Source: Photobacterium atrarenae
Lineage (GTDB): Bacteria > Pseudomonadota > Gammaproteobacteria > Enterobacterales > Vibrionaceae
Assembly: GCF_024380015.1 (NCBI RefSeq)
Contig: NZ_CP101509.1
Coordinates: 806,001 to 870,000 of the forward strand
Direction: 5' to 3'
Length of the DNA stretch: 64,000 nt
Positions within the stretch are counted from its first letter, which is position 1. Each line of letters opens with the position of its first letter. Shown piece after piece: positions 1-8,947 of the stretch. The position numbers and the translations under genes are program-made. Under the pieces are notes generated by a model. It did no database searches. It was not told where the DNA came from and was given only the letters and a program-made list of their open reading frames with translations.

Positions 1-1588
1 GAATGAAGCTGGATTCTGATATTTCAAAAAAGAGTCGCCCGGCCAATGCCTGGTTGTTATCGAGCAGCTTGTTGAGCCAGTGAATAAATGCCGGATCACA
101 GGTGCTGTTGTTGGTCAGGTTGATCGACAAAGGGCCGAGTTGGGGATCGGCATTGAGCCGGTTCACCAATTGGGCGATAACGTGACGGTCAAATAAAGTG
201 CCGACGCCGAGATCTTCAATGGCGCCGAGAAACTGACTGGCAGCATAAAGCTGGTCCCCTTTCTGAATGGCGCTGAATACTTCATGATGATAAATCTCTT
301 GCTGACCGGCGATGACTGGCTGAAACCGATAGCTGAACAGATCGTTGTCAATCGCTTCGATTAGCAGAGACTTCCATTGCTGTTTTCCCATCGCAACCTG
401 GCTGGCCGGCTCGGACATCAGGGCGATAAGTTGCGATGACTGCGCCGCCTGACTCAGCGCATTATCTAGCTGTGTCAGCAAGGTGCTGGCACTGGATGCC
501 TGGTGATTGAGGATCAGGCCGACGTGAGCGGGGGCGGCTTGCTGGCTACCAACGCGCGTTTGCTGTTGGGTGACGACGCTGAGCATGACCTGGCCGATTT
601 CAGATAACTTTTCCTGGCTGATATCCGGCGCCAGCAAGGCAAATTCATCATAGGAAAGTCGGGCCAGAGTGAGATCACTGTAGATGATCGCTTCATTGAG
701 TTCGTCAGCGATATCACGTACCAGCTGATCGCCCGCTGTAAATCCATGCTGCCGATAACATTCATCAATGAGTGAGGTCTTCATGAGTGCCAGCCCGCCT
801 TTGGCTGAATTGGCCAGCCATGAATTGAGCTGGCTGATGAAGAAACTGCGGTTTCCCATTCCCGACACCTGATCCCGATAGACTTGTTCCCGCAATTTCA
901 TGGCTTCTTTCGCCTGGCTCTTAAAGTTTTTCTCCAATTGCACCGTGACATGGTTAATGGCCTTGGCCACCTGCTTTAAGTCGCTGGGCGCGGGGAGCGC
1001 CAGCGGCGCGCCAAACTGATTGCGCAGCAATGCATCGGCGCGCGTGGCCAAAAGGTGCAGCGGCTTGAGTTGATGATGAAGGACCAGGTAGAGGGTACTC
1101 AGTGCCAGGATCAGGCTGAAAGTTAAGCTGAGCAGCGCATTGCTGGCGGCTTGCCACCCATGCAGATAAAGCAATTGCGGATCGGTAGAGACCGTCAATC
1201 TGGCCACCAGGCTTTTGTGATCGGCTATGAGGTAGGACTGGGTTTGGCTGGGGAAAAAATCAAGTGCGCGGAACCAGTCGGGTGTTTGCACGACTGGGGG
1301 AAGCGCGACTGAAACAGTCATCTCCTGCGCCAGCAGTTCCAGTTGGGCGTTCTGCCAGTGAGCTGTATGGGCCAGCTCAGATAACCGCTGTTGCAGTTGG
1401 TGCTGATCCGGTTGTTGTAATTGCGGGTGCAGCGCTTGGCCAGCCAACTGGATATTGCGACTTAACTGGGCGGTGTGATCTTGTTTGAGTTGCTGGTATT
1501 GGGCGGCGATAAGCCAGGCTGTGATGGCAACGTGAATTACCAAGAAGATGGCAACCAGTGGCTGTAGCAACTGTTTCTTTAAAGTCAT
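1..1588 (-). CDS. lapD: LapD-like c-di-GMP receptor, 3' end outside window
   Basis: The readable 529 residues show an N-terminal membrane segment (about residues 8-27), a periplasmic region, a second membrane segment near 165-185, a HAMP-like linker, a GGDEF-like domain and the start of an EAL domain. The GGDEF signature is degenerate (SYDEF) and the EAL position reads EVF, so neither cyclase nor phosphodiesterase activity is expected. This is the pattern of LapD, an inner-membrane receptor that binds c-di-GMP and sequesters the periplasmic protease LapG, controlling release of large adhesins. Start is ATG at 1588; its ribosome site is weak. The C-terminus and any lapG partner lie beyond base 1. 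Confidence 0.8.
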   Translation of the reverse strand, partial: MTLKKQLLQPLVAIFLVIHVAITAWLIAAQYQQLKQDHTAQLSRNIQLAGQALHPQLQQPDQHQLQQRLSELAHTAHWQNAQLELLAQEMTVSVALPPVVQTPDWFRALDFFPSQTQSYLIADHKSLVARLTVSTDPQLLYLHGWQAASNALLSLTFSLILALSTLYLVLHHQLKPLHLLATRADALLRNQFGAPLALPAPSDLKQVAKAINHVTVQLEKNFKSQAKEAMKLREQVYRDQVSGMGNRSFFISQLNSWLANSAKGGLALMKTSLIDECYRQHGFTAGDQLVRDIADELNEAIIYSDLTLARLSYDEFALLAPDISQEKLSEIGQVMLSVVTQQQTRVGSQQAAPAHVGLILNHQASSASTLLTQLDNALSQAAQSSQLIALMSEPASQVAMGKQQWKSLLIEAIDNDLFSYRFQPVIAGQQEIYHHEVFSAIQKGDQLYAASQFLGAIEDLGVGTLFDRHVIAQLVNRLNADPQLGPLSINLTNNSTCDPAFIHWLNKLLDNNQALAGRLFFEISESSFI

Positions 1589-1893
1589 AAGGCACACTCA
1601 TGCAGTGTTCAAATTCAGGCTCCGGTCTGCTTGTATGATTGTGGCGCTGAGCTGTTGAAGAATATGAATCACTGCGTCGACAAGATTTAGCAACATGAAA
1701 TCATCTGGCTGGCGCAGGTTGCCCGGCCGCGACTTCTGACGGAAAAGGATAACCAAATTTAACAAAGTTCCACTGTGATGATGGGGAAAGATGATTGCGG
1801 GTGAACGGTTTCGGAAGATACATCGAAAAATTCGTGTACGAGCGATGTGATTTCAGCGTAAAGATCTGCGCCCGAGGGACCTTGCTGCATGTG

Positions 1894-1918
1894 GCCGGCA
1901 CATCAGCTGTGTGCCGGC
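1894..1918 (-). terminator. Hairpin downstream of dctD in the 1589-1943 gap
   Basis: A perfect 9-bp inverted repeat (GCCGGCACA / TGTGCCGGC, 7-base loop) begins 26 bases past the dctD stop. No T-run follows on either strand, so it may be an RNA-stabilising or Rho-assisted end rather than a classical intrinsic terminator. The rest of the 355-bp gap shows no convincing gene; it must carry the lapD promoter. Confidence 0.45.
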
Positions 1919-1943
1919 AGGGTGTGGAGAGGGCGCAGGGGCG

Positions 1944-3296
1944 TTAGCTACTCAGCTTGAAATCATCTTTATCAATATTGTGTTTTTTCATCTTGTCATA
2001 TAGCGTCTTGCGCGCTAATCCCAATTCTGACTGTACTTCTTTTAAGCGGCCATGATGGCGTTTAAGCGCATCAATCAGCAGGGTGTATTCGAACTGGTGG
2101 ATACGCTCGGCGAGGCTGGCGGTTTGTGGGCTGTCGTCAAATGTGTTGGTCTCATTCAGGCTCGATATATCGCCCATCAGGACCATACGCTCAGCGAGGT
2201 TGCGGAGTTCACGAACATTCCCTGGCCAGTCATGCGCCAGCAGGCTCTGGAGCTGCTCCAGACCGACCTGCGGTGGTTCAATTCCGTAACGGGTTGCGGT
2301 GGTGCGGATAAAGTTCTGAAACAGCATCGGAATATCGTCTTTGCGCTCGCGCAGCGGTGGAATATGCACGCTCACCACGTTGAGCCGGTAGTACAGGTCG
2401 TGACGAAACAAGCCGCGCTCACTGAGCTGCTGTAAATCGGTTTTGGTAGCAGCCACAATACGCAGATCTAAATCGATAGCTTTATTGGTGCCGAGCGGTT
2501 CGACCCGGCGCTCTTCCAGGACCCGCAACAGCTTGACCTGCAGTGACATCGGCATGGATTCGATTTCATCGAGAAACAGGGTTCCGCCATTGGCATGGGT
2601 AATCTTGCCCACCCGTTTTTTCTGAGCGCCGGTAAAAGCGCCGGGCTCGTAACCGAACAACTCACTTTCAATCATGGTTTCCGGAATGGCGCCACAGTTG
2701 ATGGGTACAAAAGGTTGATGCTGGCGGACACTGTGGTCGTGGAGGAAACGGGCGACCAGCTCTTTGCCGGTGCCGGTTTCACCGTGGATCATCACATCGG
2801 CCGGCGTATCTTTGATATGAGACAGAATACGGCGTAGTTGTTTGATTTGCGGGGTATTGCCGAGGATGCGTTGCCCGGGGCCGCTTTGCGCTTCGAGTTC
2901 GCGGCGCAGCTCGCGGTTTTCCAGGATGAGCTCACGTTTGTCCGAAGCGCGTTTGACCACATCAAGCAGGTTATCGGTCGAGAACGGCTTTTCGAGAAAA
3001 TCGTAGGCCCCGAGGCGCATAGCTTCGACTGCCATCGAGATATCGCCGTGTCCGGTCAGTAGGATCACCGAAAGCTCAGGGTCGATTGCCAGCGCTCGCT
3101 TGAGAAACTCCAGGCCGTTGATCCCCGGCATGTTGATATCGGAAATGATCACCCCCGGGTACTGGTTATCCAGCGCCTCCAGCGCAGGCTTGGCCCCGGA
3201 ATACAGGTGGACCTCGTAATCTTCCAGCGCCAGGGTTTGTCCCAGCGCGTCGCGGATCGACTTTTCATCATCAATAAATATTACTTGTGGCTTCAT
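1944..3296 (-). CDS. dctD: Sigma-54 dependent response regulator DctD
   Basis: 450 residues with the full NtrC-class layout: receiver domain with phospho-acceptor Asp53 and Lys103, AAA+ domain with Walker A GETGTGKE (172-179), the sigma-54 contact loop GAFTGA (219-224) and Walker B DE (243-244), then a Fis-type helix-turn-helix at the C-terminus. The family activates C4-dicarboxylate transport genes with RpoN. It overlaps the sensor gene upstream by 4 bases (ATGA), so the two are translationally coupled. A good ribosome site (GAGGA) precedes ATG 3296. No target transporter (dctA or dctPQM) lies in the window. Confidence 0.9.
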   Translation of the reverse strand: MKPQVIFIDDEKSIRDALGQTLALEDYEVHLYSGAKPALEALDNQYPGVIISDINMPGINGLEFLKRALAIDPELSVILLTGHGDISMAVEAMRLGAYDFLEKPFSTDNLLDVVKRASDKRELILENRELRRELEAQSGPGQRILGNTPQIKQLRRILSHIKDTPADVMIHGETGTGKELVARFLHDHSVRQHQPFVPINCGAIPETMIESELFGYEPGAFTGAQKKRVGKITHANGGTLFLDEIESMPMSLQVKLLRVLEERRVEPLGTNKAIDLDLRIVAATKTDLQQLSERGLFRHDLYYRLNVVSVHIPPLRERKDDIPMLFQNFIRTTATRYGIEPPQVGLEQLQSLLAHDWPGNVRELRNLAERMVLMGDISSLNETNTFDDSPQTASLAERIHQFEYTLLIDALKRHHGRLKEVQSELGLARKTLYDKMKKHNIDKDDFKLSS

Positions 3297-5134
3297 ACGC
3301 TATCCTCAGTACTACGGGGCAAGGTGATCACGAACTCCGCGCCACCACCGGGGTGGTCGGTTACGGTGAGCTGGCCGGAAAAGGCGTCGATGATCCGGTG
3401 GGAAACCGTTAGCCCCAGCCCCAGTCCGTCATCTTTGGTGGTAAAGAAGGGGGTGAAAATCTGTTGTTTCTGCTCAGCGTCCATGCCCGGGCCATTGTCC
3501 CAGATCCGAACTTCCACCCAGTCGCGATCTGCCTGAAGCTGGATCCCGATTTGTGGCTGCTGTCGGCCCGCCAGTGCCTGGATAGCATTATGCAGCAGGT
3601 TGACTAGTACTTGTTCAAACTGGATGGCGTCGGCGTTGACCCGGATGTCCGGAGGCAACTCACTGACCCGCAGAATGATCCCTTCTTTGATCAGCTTATT
3701 ATGGAGCAAGGTGGTGGCGGCACGAATGGCATCAGCGACAACGGTCCGGTTACTGGTCTCACTGCCCTGGGCTTTGCGTGCAAAAACTTTGAAGCGGGCA
3801 ATGATATCAGCCACAGTCTGATTGAGGTGAATGATTTCATCTAAGTTGCTGGCAACGGCTTCATAGCGTTGTTTTGCCAGCAATTTGCGCGAGTTTTCTG
3901 AATAGGTGCGCATGGCGGCCAGCGGCTGGTTTATTTCATGGTTGATACTGGCAGACAACTCGCCGAGTGTCGCCAGTTTGGCCGCCTGGATCAGCTCACT
4001 TTGGGTTTGTTTTAATTCGGCCTGGCTCAGCTCATATTGCTTGACGGTATCGCGCAGCCGCTGGTTGCTCTCAAGTAAATTATTGGTGCGCTTAATGACC
4101 AGTTGCTCGAGTCTATCATTGAGCTGTGCAAGTGCCTGCTGGGCGCTGCGGGTCTGCCACCAGGACGTGATCGCCAGACATAACAAGGTGTAGATCAGGC
4201 TAAACATCAAGAGTGCCAGGAGGACATAACGATAGGCCGCATTGACCGGGCTGAATCCGTATATCGTCCAGCCAGCCTGAACCATATCGCGGCTGGCGAC
4301 GACAAATGAAGCCTGGTGATCCTGTGCCGGCAGGGTCATCTGGTTAATGTTGTTTTGTTGAAACGTCGCCAGCTCTCGGTAAGCTGTCAGTGGCGTGAGT
4401 GGCGCATTGCCATATTGGCGCGATGCAAAAATCTGGGTTTTTTGTTGCGGTGTCAGCGGAACCAGCGCGTGATAGAGCCAGCTGGGCTCCGAGCTGTAAA
4501 AAATGACTCCGAACGGATCAGCGATGGCATATTCCAGATCTTCGTACTGCCAAATGTCTTCAATCAGCGACAGGTCGACTTTGATGGTCAGCACCCCAAT
4601 GATCTCCGACTGGTGGTAAACCGGCGAGGAAAAATAGTAGCCGCGCTTATTCGAGCGTACGCCCAGGGCAAAGAATTGTCCTTTGCCACCGATGATGGCA
4701 TCCCGGAAGTAAGGACGATAGCCGTAATTGTGACCGACGAAGCTGTCGGCCTGCTGCCAGTTACTGGCGGCCAGGGTGGTGCCGGATTGGTTGAGCAGAT
4801 ATATCGTATCAGCGCCGAGAATGGACGCCCACTGCTCAAGCAGTTCACTGGTCGTCTGGTATTGATCGACCTCGGACTCGGAGGGGAGCACTGCCGCCGT
4901 ATCAATCAGCAAAGGGTTCAGCAGGCGCGGATCCCGGGCCAGCACTTCCGGTAACTTGCTGTATCGCATAAGTTGGGCATCGAGTTTTTGTCCCAGTTGA
5001 TTGACTTTGAGGGTCAGCTTTTCCGTGGTATGCCGGCCGACCTGGTGGTAAGTCAGATAGCCCAGGGCGGCGCAGAGCAGGCTCCCGATGCCTGCCATCA
5101 CAATCAGATATTTGAATTTATGCACGTTAATCAT
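3293..5134 (-). CDS. dctB: C4-dicarboxylate sensor histidine kinase DctB
   Basis: 613 residues from ATG 5134. A membrane helix near 7-27, a long periplasmic dCache-type sensor, a second helix near 302-323, a coiled-coil stretch, a HisKA box with His399 (INHEINQPLAA) and a C-terminal HATPase with N, G1 (DNGPGM) and G2 (GLGLGL) boxes. It senses external C4-dicarboxylates and phosphorylates DctD, encoded just downstream with a 4-base overlap. A TTG 30 bases further upstream (5164) could also start the frame; the ATG places the membrane helix at the usual distance from the N-terminus and is preferred, although neither site has a strong Shine-Dalgarno. Confidence 0.88.
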   Translation of the reverse strand: MINVHKFKYLIVMAGIGSLLCAALGYLTYHQVGRHTTEKLTLKVNQLGQKLDAQLMRYSKLPEVLARDPRLLNPLLIDTAAVLPSESEVDQYQTTSELLEQWASILGADTIYLLNQSGTTLAASNWQQADSFVGHNYGYRPYFRDAIIGGKGQFFALGVRSNKRGYYFSSPVYHQSEIIGVLTIKVDLSLIEDIWQYEDLEYAIADPFGVIFYSSEPSWLYHALVPLTPQQKTQIFASRQYGNAPLTPLTAYRELATFQQNNINQMTLPAQDHQASFVVASRDMVQAGWTIYGFSPVNAAYRYVLLALLMFSLIYTLLCLAITSWWQTRSAQQALAQLNDRLEQLVIKRTNNLLESNQRLRDTVKQYELSQAELKQTQSELIQAAKLATLGELSASINHEINQPLAAMRTYSENSRKLLAKQRYEAVASNLDEIIHLNQTVADIIARFKVFARKAQGSETSNRTVVADAIRAATTLLHNKLIKEGIILRVSELPPDIRVNADAIQFEQVLVNLLHNAIQALAGRQQPQIGIQLQADRDWVEVRIWDNGPGMDAEQKQQIFTPFFTTKDDGLGLGLTVSHRIIDAFSGQLTVTDHPGGGAEFVITLPRSTEDSV

Positions 5135-5323
5135 CCGGCTATGTTGAACCGGCTTGTATAGCAAACTTTGGCAACGGAAAAAACGAGCTGGCTTGCAGAG
5201 CTGTAAGACAGGATGAAAATAGAGGCTAAACAGCTGAAAATCAGGTCATTTTGTTTTCTGAACTTGTTTTTCTGTCCCCCTGGGCGCACAATTTCCTCAG
5301 CATAACCAAACGCGGAGTTAACA

Positions 5324-5959
5324 ATGGAACTGTCTGATATTCGTCGTGAGTATACTCGTGGCGGCTTACGGCGTGATGATTTACCTGAAGAGCCATTGCG
5401 CTTGTTCGACAAATGGCTTCAACAAGCGGTGGAGGCTCAGCTCACCGATCCGACGGCGATGACCGTTGCAACGGTCGATCCGCAGGGCCAGCCTTATCAG
5501 CGAATTGTATTGCTGAAACACTTTGATCAGAACGGGTTCGTTTTCTATACCAACCTCGGCAGCCGCAAGGCGGCGCAGTTGGAGGAAAACCCGCGCATCA
5601 GCCTCCATTTTCCCTGGCACCCGCTCGAGCGTCAGGTGCATATCACCGGCGAAGTCGAAAAATTATCAAAAATGGAAGTCATGAAGTACTTTTCGTCCCG
5701 ACCGAAGGAGAGTCAGATTGCAGCTTGGGCCAGCAAGCAGAGCAGCCGCATTTCAGCACGTCAGGCCCTTGAGGGTAAATTTATGGAGCTTAAACAAAAA
5801 TTTGCCAAAGGAGAGGTGCCATTACCGACATTTTGGGGCGGTTATCGGGTCAAAGTGAGCAGTATTGAATTCTGGCAGGGGGGTGCCAACCGGCTACATG
5901 ACCGATTTTTGTTTACCCGTGAAGGGGAGCAGTGGCAGATTGAACGCCTGGCACCCTGA
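5324..5959 (+). CDS. pdxH: Pyridoxamine 5'-phosphate oxidase PdxH
   Basis: 211 residues, the usual family length. It makes pyridoxal 5'-phosphate from pyridoxine or pyridoxamine phosphate using FMN and oxygen. Conserved features are visible along the chain: the N-terminal RREY stretch, the FMN-binding [18 protein letters not shown] region (about 60-80), the [13 protein letters not shown] segment (about 125-137) and the C-terminal [13 protein letters not shown](F) substrate loop ending near the RLAP tail. Start ATG follows GGAGTTAACA. It stands alone, divergent from dctBD, and is followed by a strong hairpin terminator. Confidence 0.97.
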   Translation: MELSDIRREYTRGGLRRDDLPEEPLRLFDKWLQQAVEAQLTDPTAMTVATVDPQGQPYQRIVLLKHFDQNGFVFYTNLGSRKAAQLEENPRISLHFPWHPLERQVHITGEVEKLSKMEVMKYFSSRPKESQIAAWASKQSSRISARQALEGKFMELKQKFAKGEVPLPTFWGGYRVKVSSIEFWQGGANRLHDRFLFTREGEQWQIERLAP

Positions 5960-5990
5960 TCGGGGGCAGCCTAGTAGTCACAGCGCGAAG

Positions 5991-6034
5991 CATAACAAAA
6001 AAGGTGTAGCGAAAGCTGCACCTTTGTTGTTATG
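5991..6034. terminator. Long bidirectional hairpin after pdxH
   Basis: Inner stem AAGGTGTAGC / GCTGCACCTT around a GAAA loop (6001-6024, one wobble pair), extended by CATAACAA (5991-5998) pairing with TTGTTATG (6027-6034). A- and T-rich flanks make it usable from both strands. Confidence 0.75.
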
Positions 6035-6353
6035 TGCACTCACTCTGATCGGTTGAACCCGTGATTTAGCTATTTTCATGAAGTGAGTACTTACAGATCT
6101 TGTGATTGAGATATGATATTTCCGGGTTTAATGCCTTTGTTTTCTTTGTGCTATCTACCAATCAAGCGTAAAGTAAACGAACTCTATAGAAAGAGTTATT
6201 TTACTTTATTCTAAATTATTATGAATTAATAGCAGGCAATACAGTGTGGTTGCTTGTTTTTAAATTTATTTATCGTTTTTCAGTCAATTTGATCCGTTGT
6301 TTGATATGCCAGTTTGGAAAAACACGATGTTCCGGATCGGGATATGCGTATCG
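6035..6353. other. AT-rich intergenic stretch without a recognisable gene
   Basis: About 320 bases between the pdxH terminator and the 3' end of the PAS-LuxR gene. It is markedly more AT-rich than its neighbours. No reading frame, hairpin with T-run or clear operator was found. Confidence 0.5.
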
Positions 6354-7064
6354 TTATTCTTTTAAAATAACCGAGAGCTGCCGCTTGAGCATACTTTCCG
6401 GAATATTAGATCCATAGCCTAAATCCAGTGCGAGATCGACTAACTCATTTTTTGAGTTAGCATTAAATTTTTCGCGCAGCCGCAAGACATAATTTTCGAC
6501 TGTCTTGACAGAGACATTGAGGACCTTGGCGATGTACTGCGGCTTTTTGCCGTACAGCAGTAGAAACAGCACCTCGGATTCACGGGTGTTTAAGGCGATA
6601 GGATGGTTGGTGAGATCCAGGTTGAACGAGGCCTGCTCTTTGGTACTGAGGCCGGCTGCGCGGCAAATCCAGTGACCCACTTCCAAAATTGCCGTGTCTT
6701 TGAGTTCGACCCCGGAAAAAATCGTTCCCACCGTTTCATTATCCTGATTTTTCCAGGGGGTCTTCGTGAATAAATGTGCACGCCAGCTACCGTCGGAATA
6801 GGGGTGGATATCTAATATCCGCATCCGGTTTCCGGTGTTCATCACTAAATGGTCCTGCTCTTGAAATGAATCGGCGCATTCAACGGTTGGGCTTGGCATA
6901 TCAAAATCAGTTCGGCCGATACAATCCAAATGATGGTCGACACCAATAATTTTTCCGTATTCTTCATTGGCATAAACAAATACAGAGTCTTCATCTTTAC
7001 ATCCCCAACATCCGGGAAGTTGATCAAAAAGATGGATAAGTGAGGGATCGACTTTTTCTTTCAC
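6354..7064 (-). CDS. PAS domain LuxR-family transcriptional regulator
   Basis: 236 residues. The first half (about 10-125) reads as a PAS-type sensor (YANEEYGKIIG near the start, a beta-rich second half). The C-terminal part (about 158-215) is a LuxR/FixJ helix-turn-helix with the signature TxRExEVLFLLLYGKKPQYIA and VSVKTVENYVLRLREKF. No receiver domain is present, so it probably answers to a ligand or redox signal rather than phosphorylation. Start is GTG 7064 after AGGCGA. The leader upstream contains an orphan intrinsic terminator and palindromes. Targets are unknown. Confidence 0.8.
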   Translation of the reverse strand: MKEKVDPSLIHLFDQLPGCWGCKDEDSVFVYANEEYGKIIGVDHHLDCIGRTDFDMPSPTVECADSFQEQDHLVMNTGNRMRILDIHPYSDGSWRAHLFTKTPWKNQDNETVGTIFSGVELKDTAILEVGHWICRAAGLSTKEQASFNLDLTNHPIALNTRESEVLFLLLYGKKPQYIAKVLNVSVKTVENYVLRLREKFNANSKNELVDLALDLGYGSNIPESMLKRQLSVILKE

Positions 7065-7178
7065 GGTGCGTCGCCTGGTATATAGCGGATTGATTCACGG
7101 ACTGGACAAAGTGTAATTGAAAGAAGAAATCTTACAATATCCGAATGCCGGATATTTGGGCATAAATCCAGATAAAGC

Positions 7179-7206
7179 AAAAAAAAGCCGGTCCAAGATG
7201 ACCGGC
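7179..7206 (-). terminator. Orphan minus-strand intrinsic terminator or attenuator
   Basis: A perfect 7-bp stem GCCGGTC / GACCGGC (7187-7193 and 7200-7206) is followed on the minus strand by eight T. It lies about 115 bases upstream of the PAS-LuxR start, and no protein-coding gene ends at it. It either closes a small RNA starting between about 7300 and 7500 or attenuates the PAS-LuxR transcript. Confidence 0.75.
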
Positions 7207-7273
7207 AAAGACAAGAGTTTGACTCCGAAGAGCACAATCCTGTACGACGTGTAGAAGAGGTATCCAATTTAGT

Positions 7274-7336
7274 TCATATCTCTGATATGAGGGTGTATAT
7301 CAAAGAAAACTCAATTGGCATGTATCCGATTGGATA
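7274..7336. promoter_or_regulatory. Cluster of palindromes in the 7065-7643 gap
   Basis: TCATATC-TCT-GATATGA (7274-7290) and GTATCC-GATT-GGATAC (7321-7336, written as TATCC arms at 7323-7336) are both perfect inverted repeats, and a further half-site TATCCAATT sits at 7261-7269. They lie upstream of the orphan terminator on the minus strand, where a promoter for the PAS-LuxR transcript or a small RNA would be expected. The binding protein is unknown. Confidence 0.35.
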
Positions 7337-7520
7337 CTGCAGACAGTGAACTGTGTAGTTGCTCCCTGTCTACGAAATGAAATATAGCGAATAGCGCGTC
7401 GTGAAAGAAGGGGGGAAATCACCTATTGACAACTGAAAGAGTATGTGAAAGAGGAGGGTTTTCTCAGTGTGGTCATATGGACGAAGAAATTATGCATTAT
7501 GTTGATTCTTTTGTGAAAAT

Positions 7521-7548
7521 AAAAAATGGAGCAAAAGCTCCATTTTTT
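7521..7548. terminator. Bidirectional intrinsic terminator after the metal exporter
   Basis: Perfect 12-bp stem AAAAAATGGAGC / GCTCCATTTTTT around an AAAA loop, about 95 bases downstream of the exporter stop on the minus strand. It would work on both strands. Confidence 0.85.
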
Positions 7549-7643
7549 ATTAACTATTCATCTTCGCCGCATGAACCTGATTGACTCACATCGTCTGAAT
7601 CTCGGGGCATCATGGTTGGGTGCGTCATTCCGTCTCCCCGGCT

Positions 7644-8843
7644 TTAGACAAGCTCAAACCACATAAAGTAGCCGTAAGCAACAATTAAGGCCGGCAGTGT
7701 TGAGTACACGGTTGCCATCAGGGCTGCTTTCGGTGCCAGGGCGATGGCCGGGAACAGGGCATCCCCGTCATTGCTGATGGCATTACCCAATTGTGCAGAT
7801 AGCGGTACTGCGCCGGTAAGATATAAACTGGTGACCAAAATTTGCGGTCCGCAGCCAGGAAGCAGCCCGACCATCACCCCCATCAGTGGCAGCAACAGAT
7901 ACCACTGGGATAAAAATGTGGCAGGCTCCAGCCCGGTCCAGAAAAGGGTTAGCTCAAACAGCAGGAATGCGCCAATCACCCAACTGGTGACGAAGTTGGT
8001 ATCCTGGGCAACGCGCTGAAACAGGCTGTTGGTGGTGGGTTTGGGATCTTCGGAAACTGCCGACTGATAGTCCGTGACATCCCGGCTGGTTGCCCACAGG
8101 AGCATGGCGGTGAGGGCCGCAATGGCACCGATGATGCTGGTTGTGCCGCTGCCAAGGTGCCACACCTGATCGATATCGATCTGAAGTGAGCCCATCACGG
8201 CAATGATCGAAGCGGGTAACAGCGCCCATTGCCAGAACAGCCCTTGCAGCTTCATTGCTGAAGCCGTCGTTGGTTGAACGGTGGACTGACAGGCGGCAGG
8301 TGTGACTTTTTTGGCGGTTGCCGGGCGCATAAAATCAGCGCCGTGGATTCGATCCACCACCAGGCCGGAGATGAGGCCCACGACAAAGCCAGTAGCAACA
8401 ATGGCCAGGCCGGTACTTGGTTGGGCTGCGAGGAGCAGGAAAGCGGCATCACCCATGGTGGCGGTCAGCACAGCCACCACGGCCCCAAAGCTCAGCTTGC
8501 CACTGACAAACTGAGTGATCACCACTATCGCCCCACCACATCCGGGCAGCGCCCCCATAAAAGAAGCAAACAGCACCTGATAGCGCGACCGGCCTTCAAG
8601 CAGATTTGTTAAATGACCCTGTCGGGTCAGCCGGTCGGCGATGACGTGATAGAGCGCCAGGGTTGCTGCGACATAACTGGCCACTTGCCAGAATGCATCG
8701 GCAAGGACGCCGACTGTGAGTTCGTTTGTGCTGGGGGTGAGCAACAATGCGAACAGGCAGACGGGCAGGATCAGTCGTTTATTTGCCAGCCGCCAGCCAT
8801 GTGAATGCAGCTGTTGGCTGAATACTTTTTGTAGCGATGCCAT
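7644..8843 (-). CDS. 10-TM heavy-metal exporter family protein (MneA-like)
   Basis: 399 residues, almost entirely hydrophobic helices, with two copies of a Pro-Gly-Cys-Gly signature (ALPGCGGAI near 110 and LLPGCGPQI near 330) that mark the two halves of an inverted-repeat transporter. This fits the putative 10-TM heavy-metal exporter family, whose V. cholerae member MneA exports manganese. Whether this protein is the MneA orthologue or a paralogue with another metal is not decided by the sequence. ATG 8843 follows GGGAGC. A near-consensus Fur-like box lies 54-72 bases upstream, suggesting iron-dependent control. Confidence 0.75.
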   Translation of the reverse strand: MASLQKVFSQQLHSHGWRLANKRLILPVCLFALLLTPSTNELTVGVLADAFWQVASYVAATLALYHVIADRLTRQGHLTNLLEGRSRYQVLFASFMGALPGCGGAIVVITQFVSGKLSFGAVVAVLTATMGDAAFLLLAAQPSTGLAIVATGFVVGLISGLVVDRIHGADFMRPATAKKVTPAACQSTVQPTTASAMKLQGLFWQWALLPASIIAVMGSLQIDIDQVWHLGSGTTSIIGAIAALTAMLLWATSRDVTDYQSAVSEDPKPTTNSLFQRVAQDTNFVTSWVIGAFLLFELTLFWTGLEPATFLSQWYLLLPLMGVMVGLLPGCGPQILVTSLYLTGAVPLSAQLGNAISNDGDALFPAIALAPKAALMATVYSTLPALIVAYGYFMWFELV

Positions 8844-8896
8844 AGGGGCTCCCGAAACACAGAAAAGATCAAGCTTGATTATTCTCCATACTAAAC

Positions 8897-8915
8897 GCTA
8901 ATGAGAATGATTATC
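8897..8915. promoter_or_regulatory. Fur-like box
   Basis: GCTAATGAGAATGATTATC matches 16 of 19 positions of the classical Fur consensus. It sits between the AEC carrier stop (8948) and the exporter start (8843), so on the minus strand it is in the promoter position of the exporter only. Confidence 0.7.
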
Positions 8916-8947
8916 AAGTGCTTTTGTGTGTTTTGGGAGCCGTTGAC

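Noticed and set aside
2052..2435. 127-codon plus-strand frame inside dctD
   Set aside because: Antisense shadow of a clearly functional response regulator.
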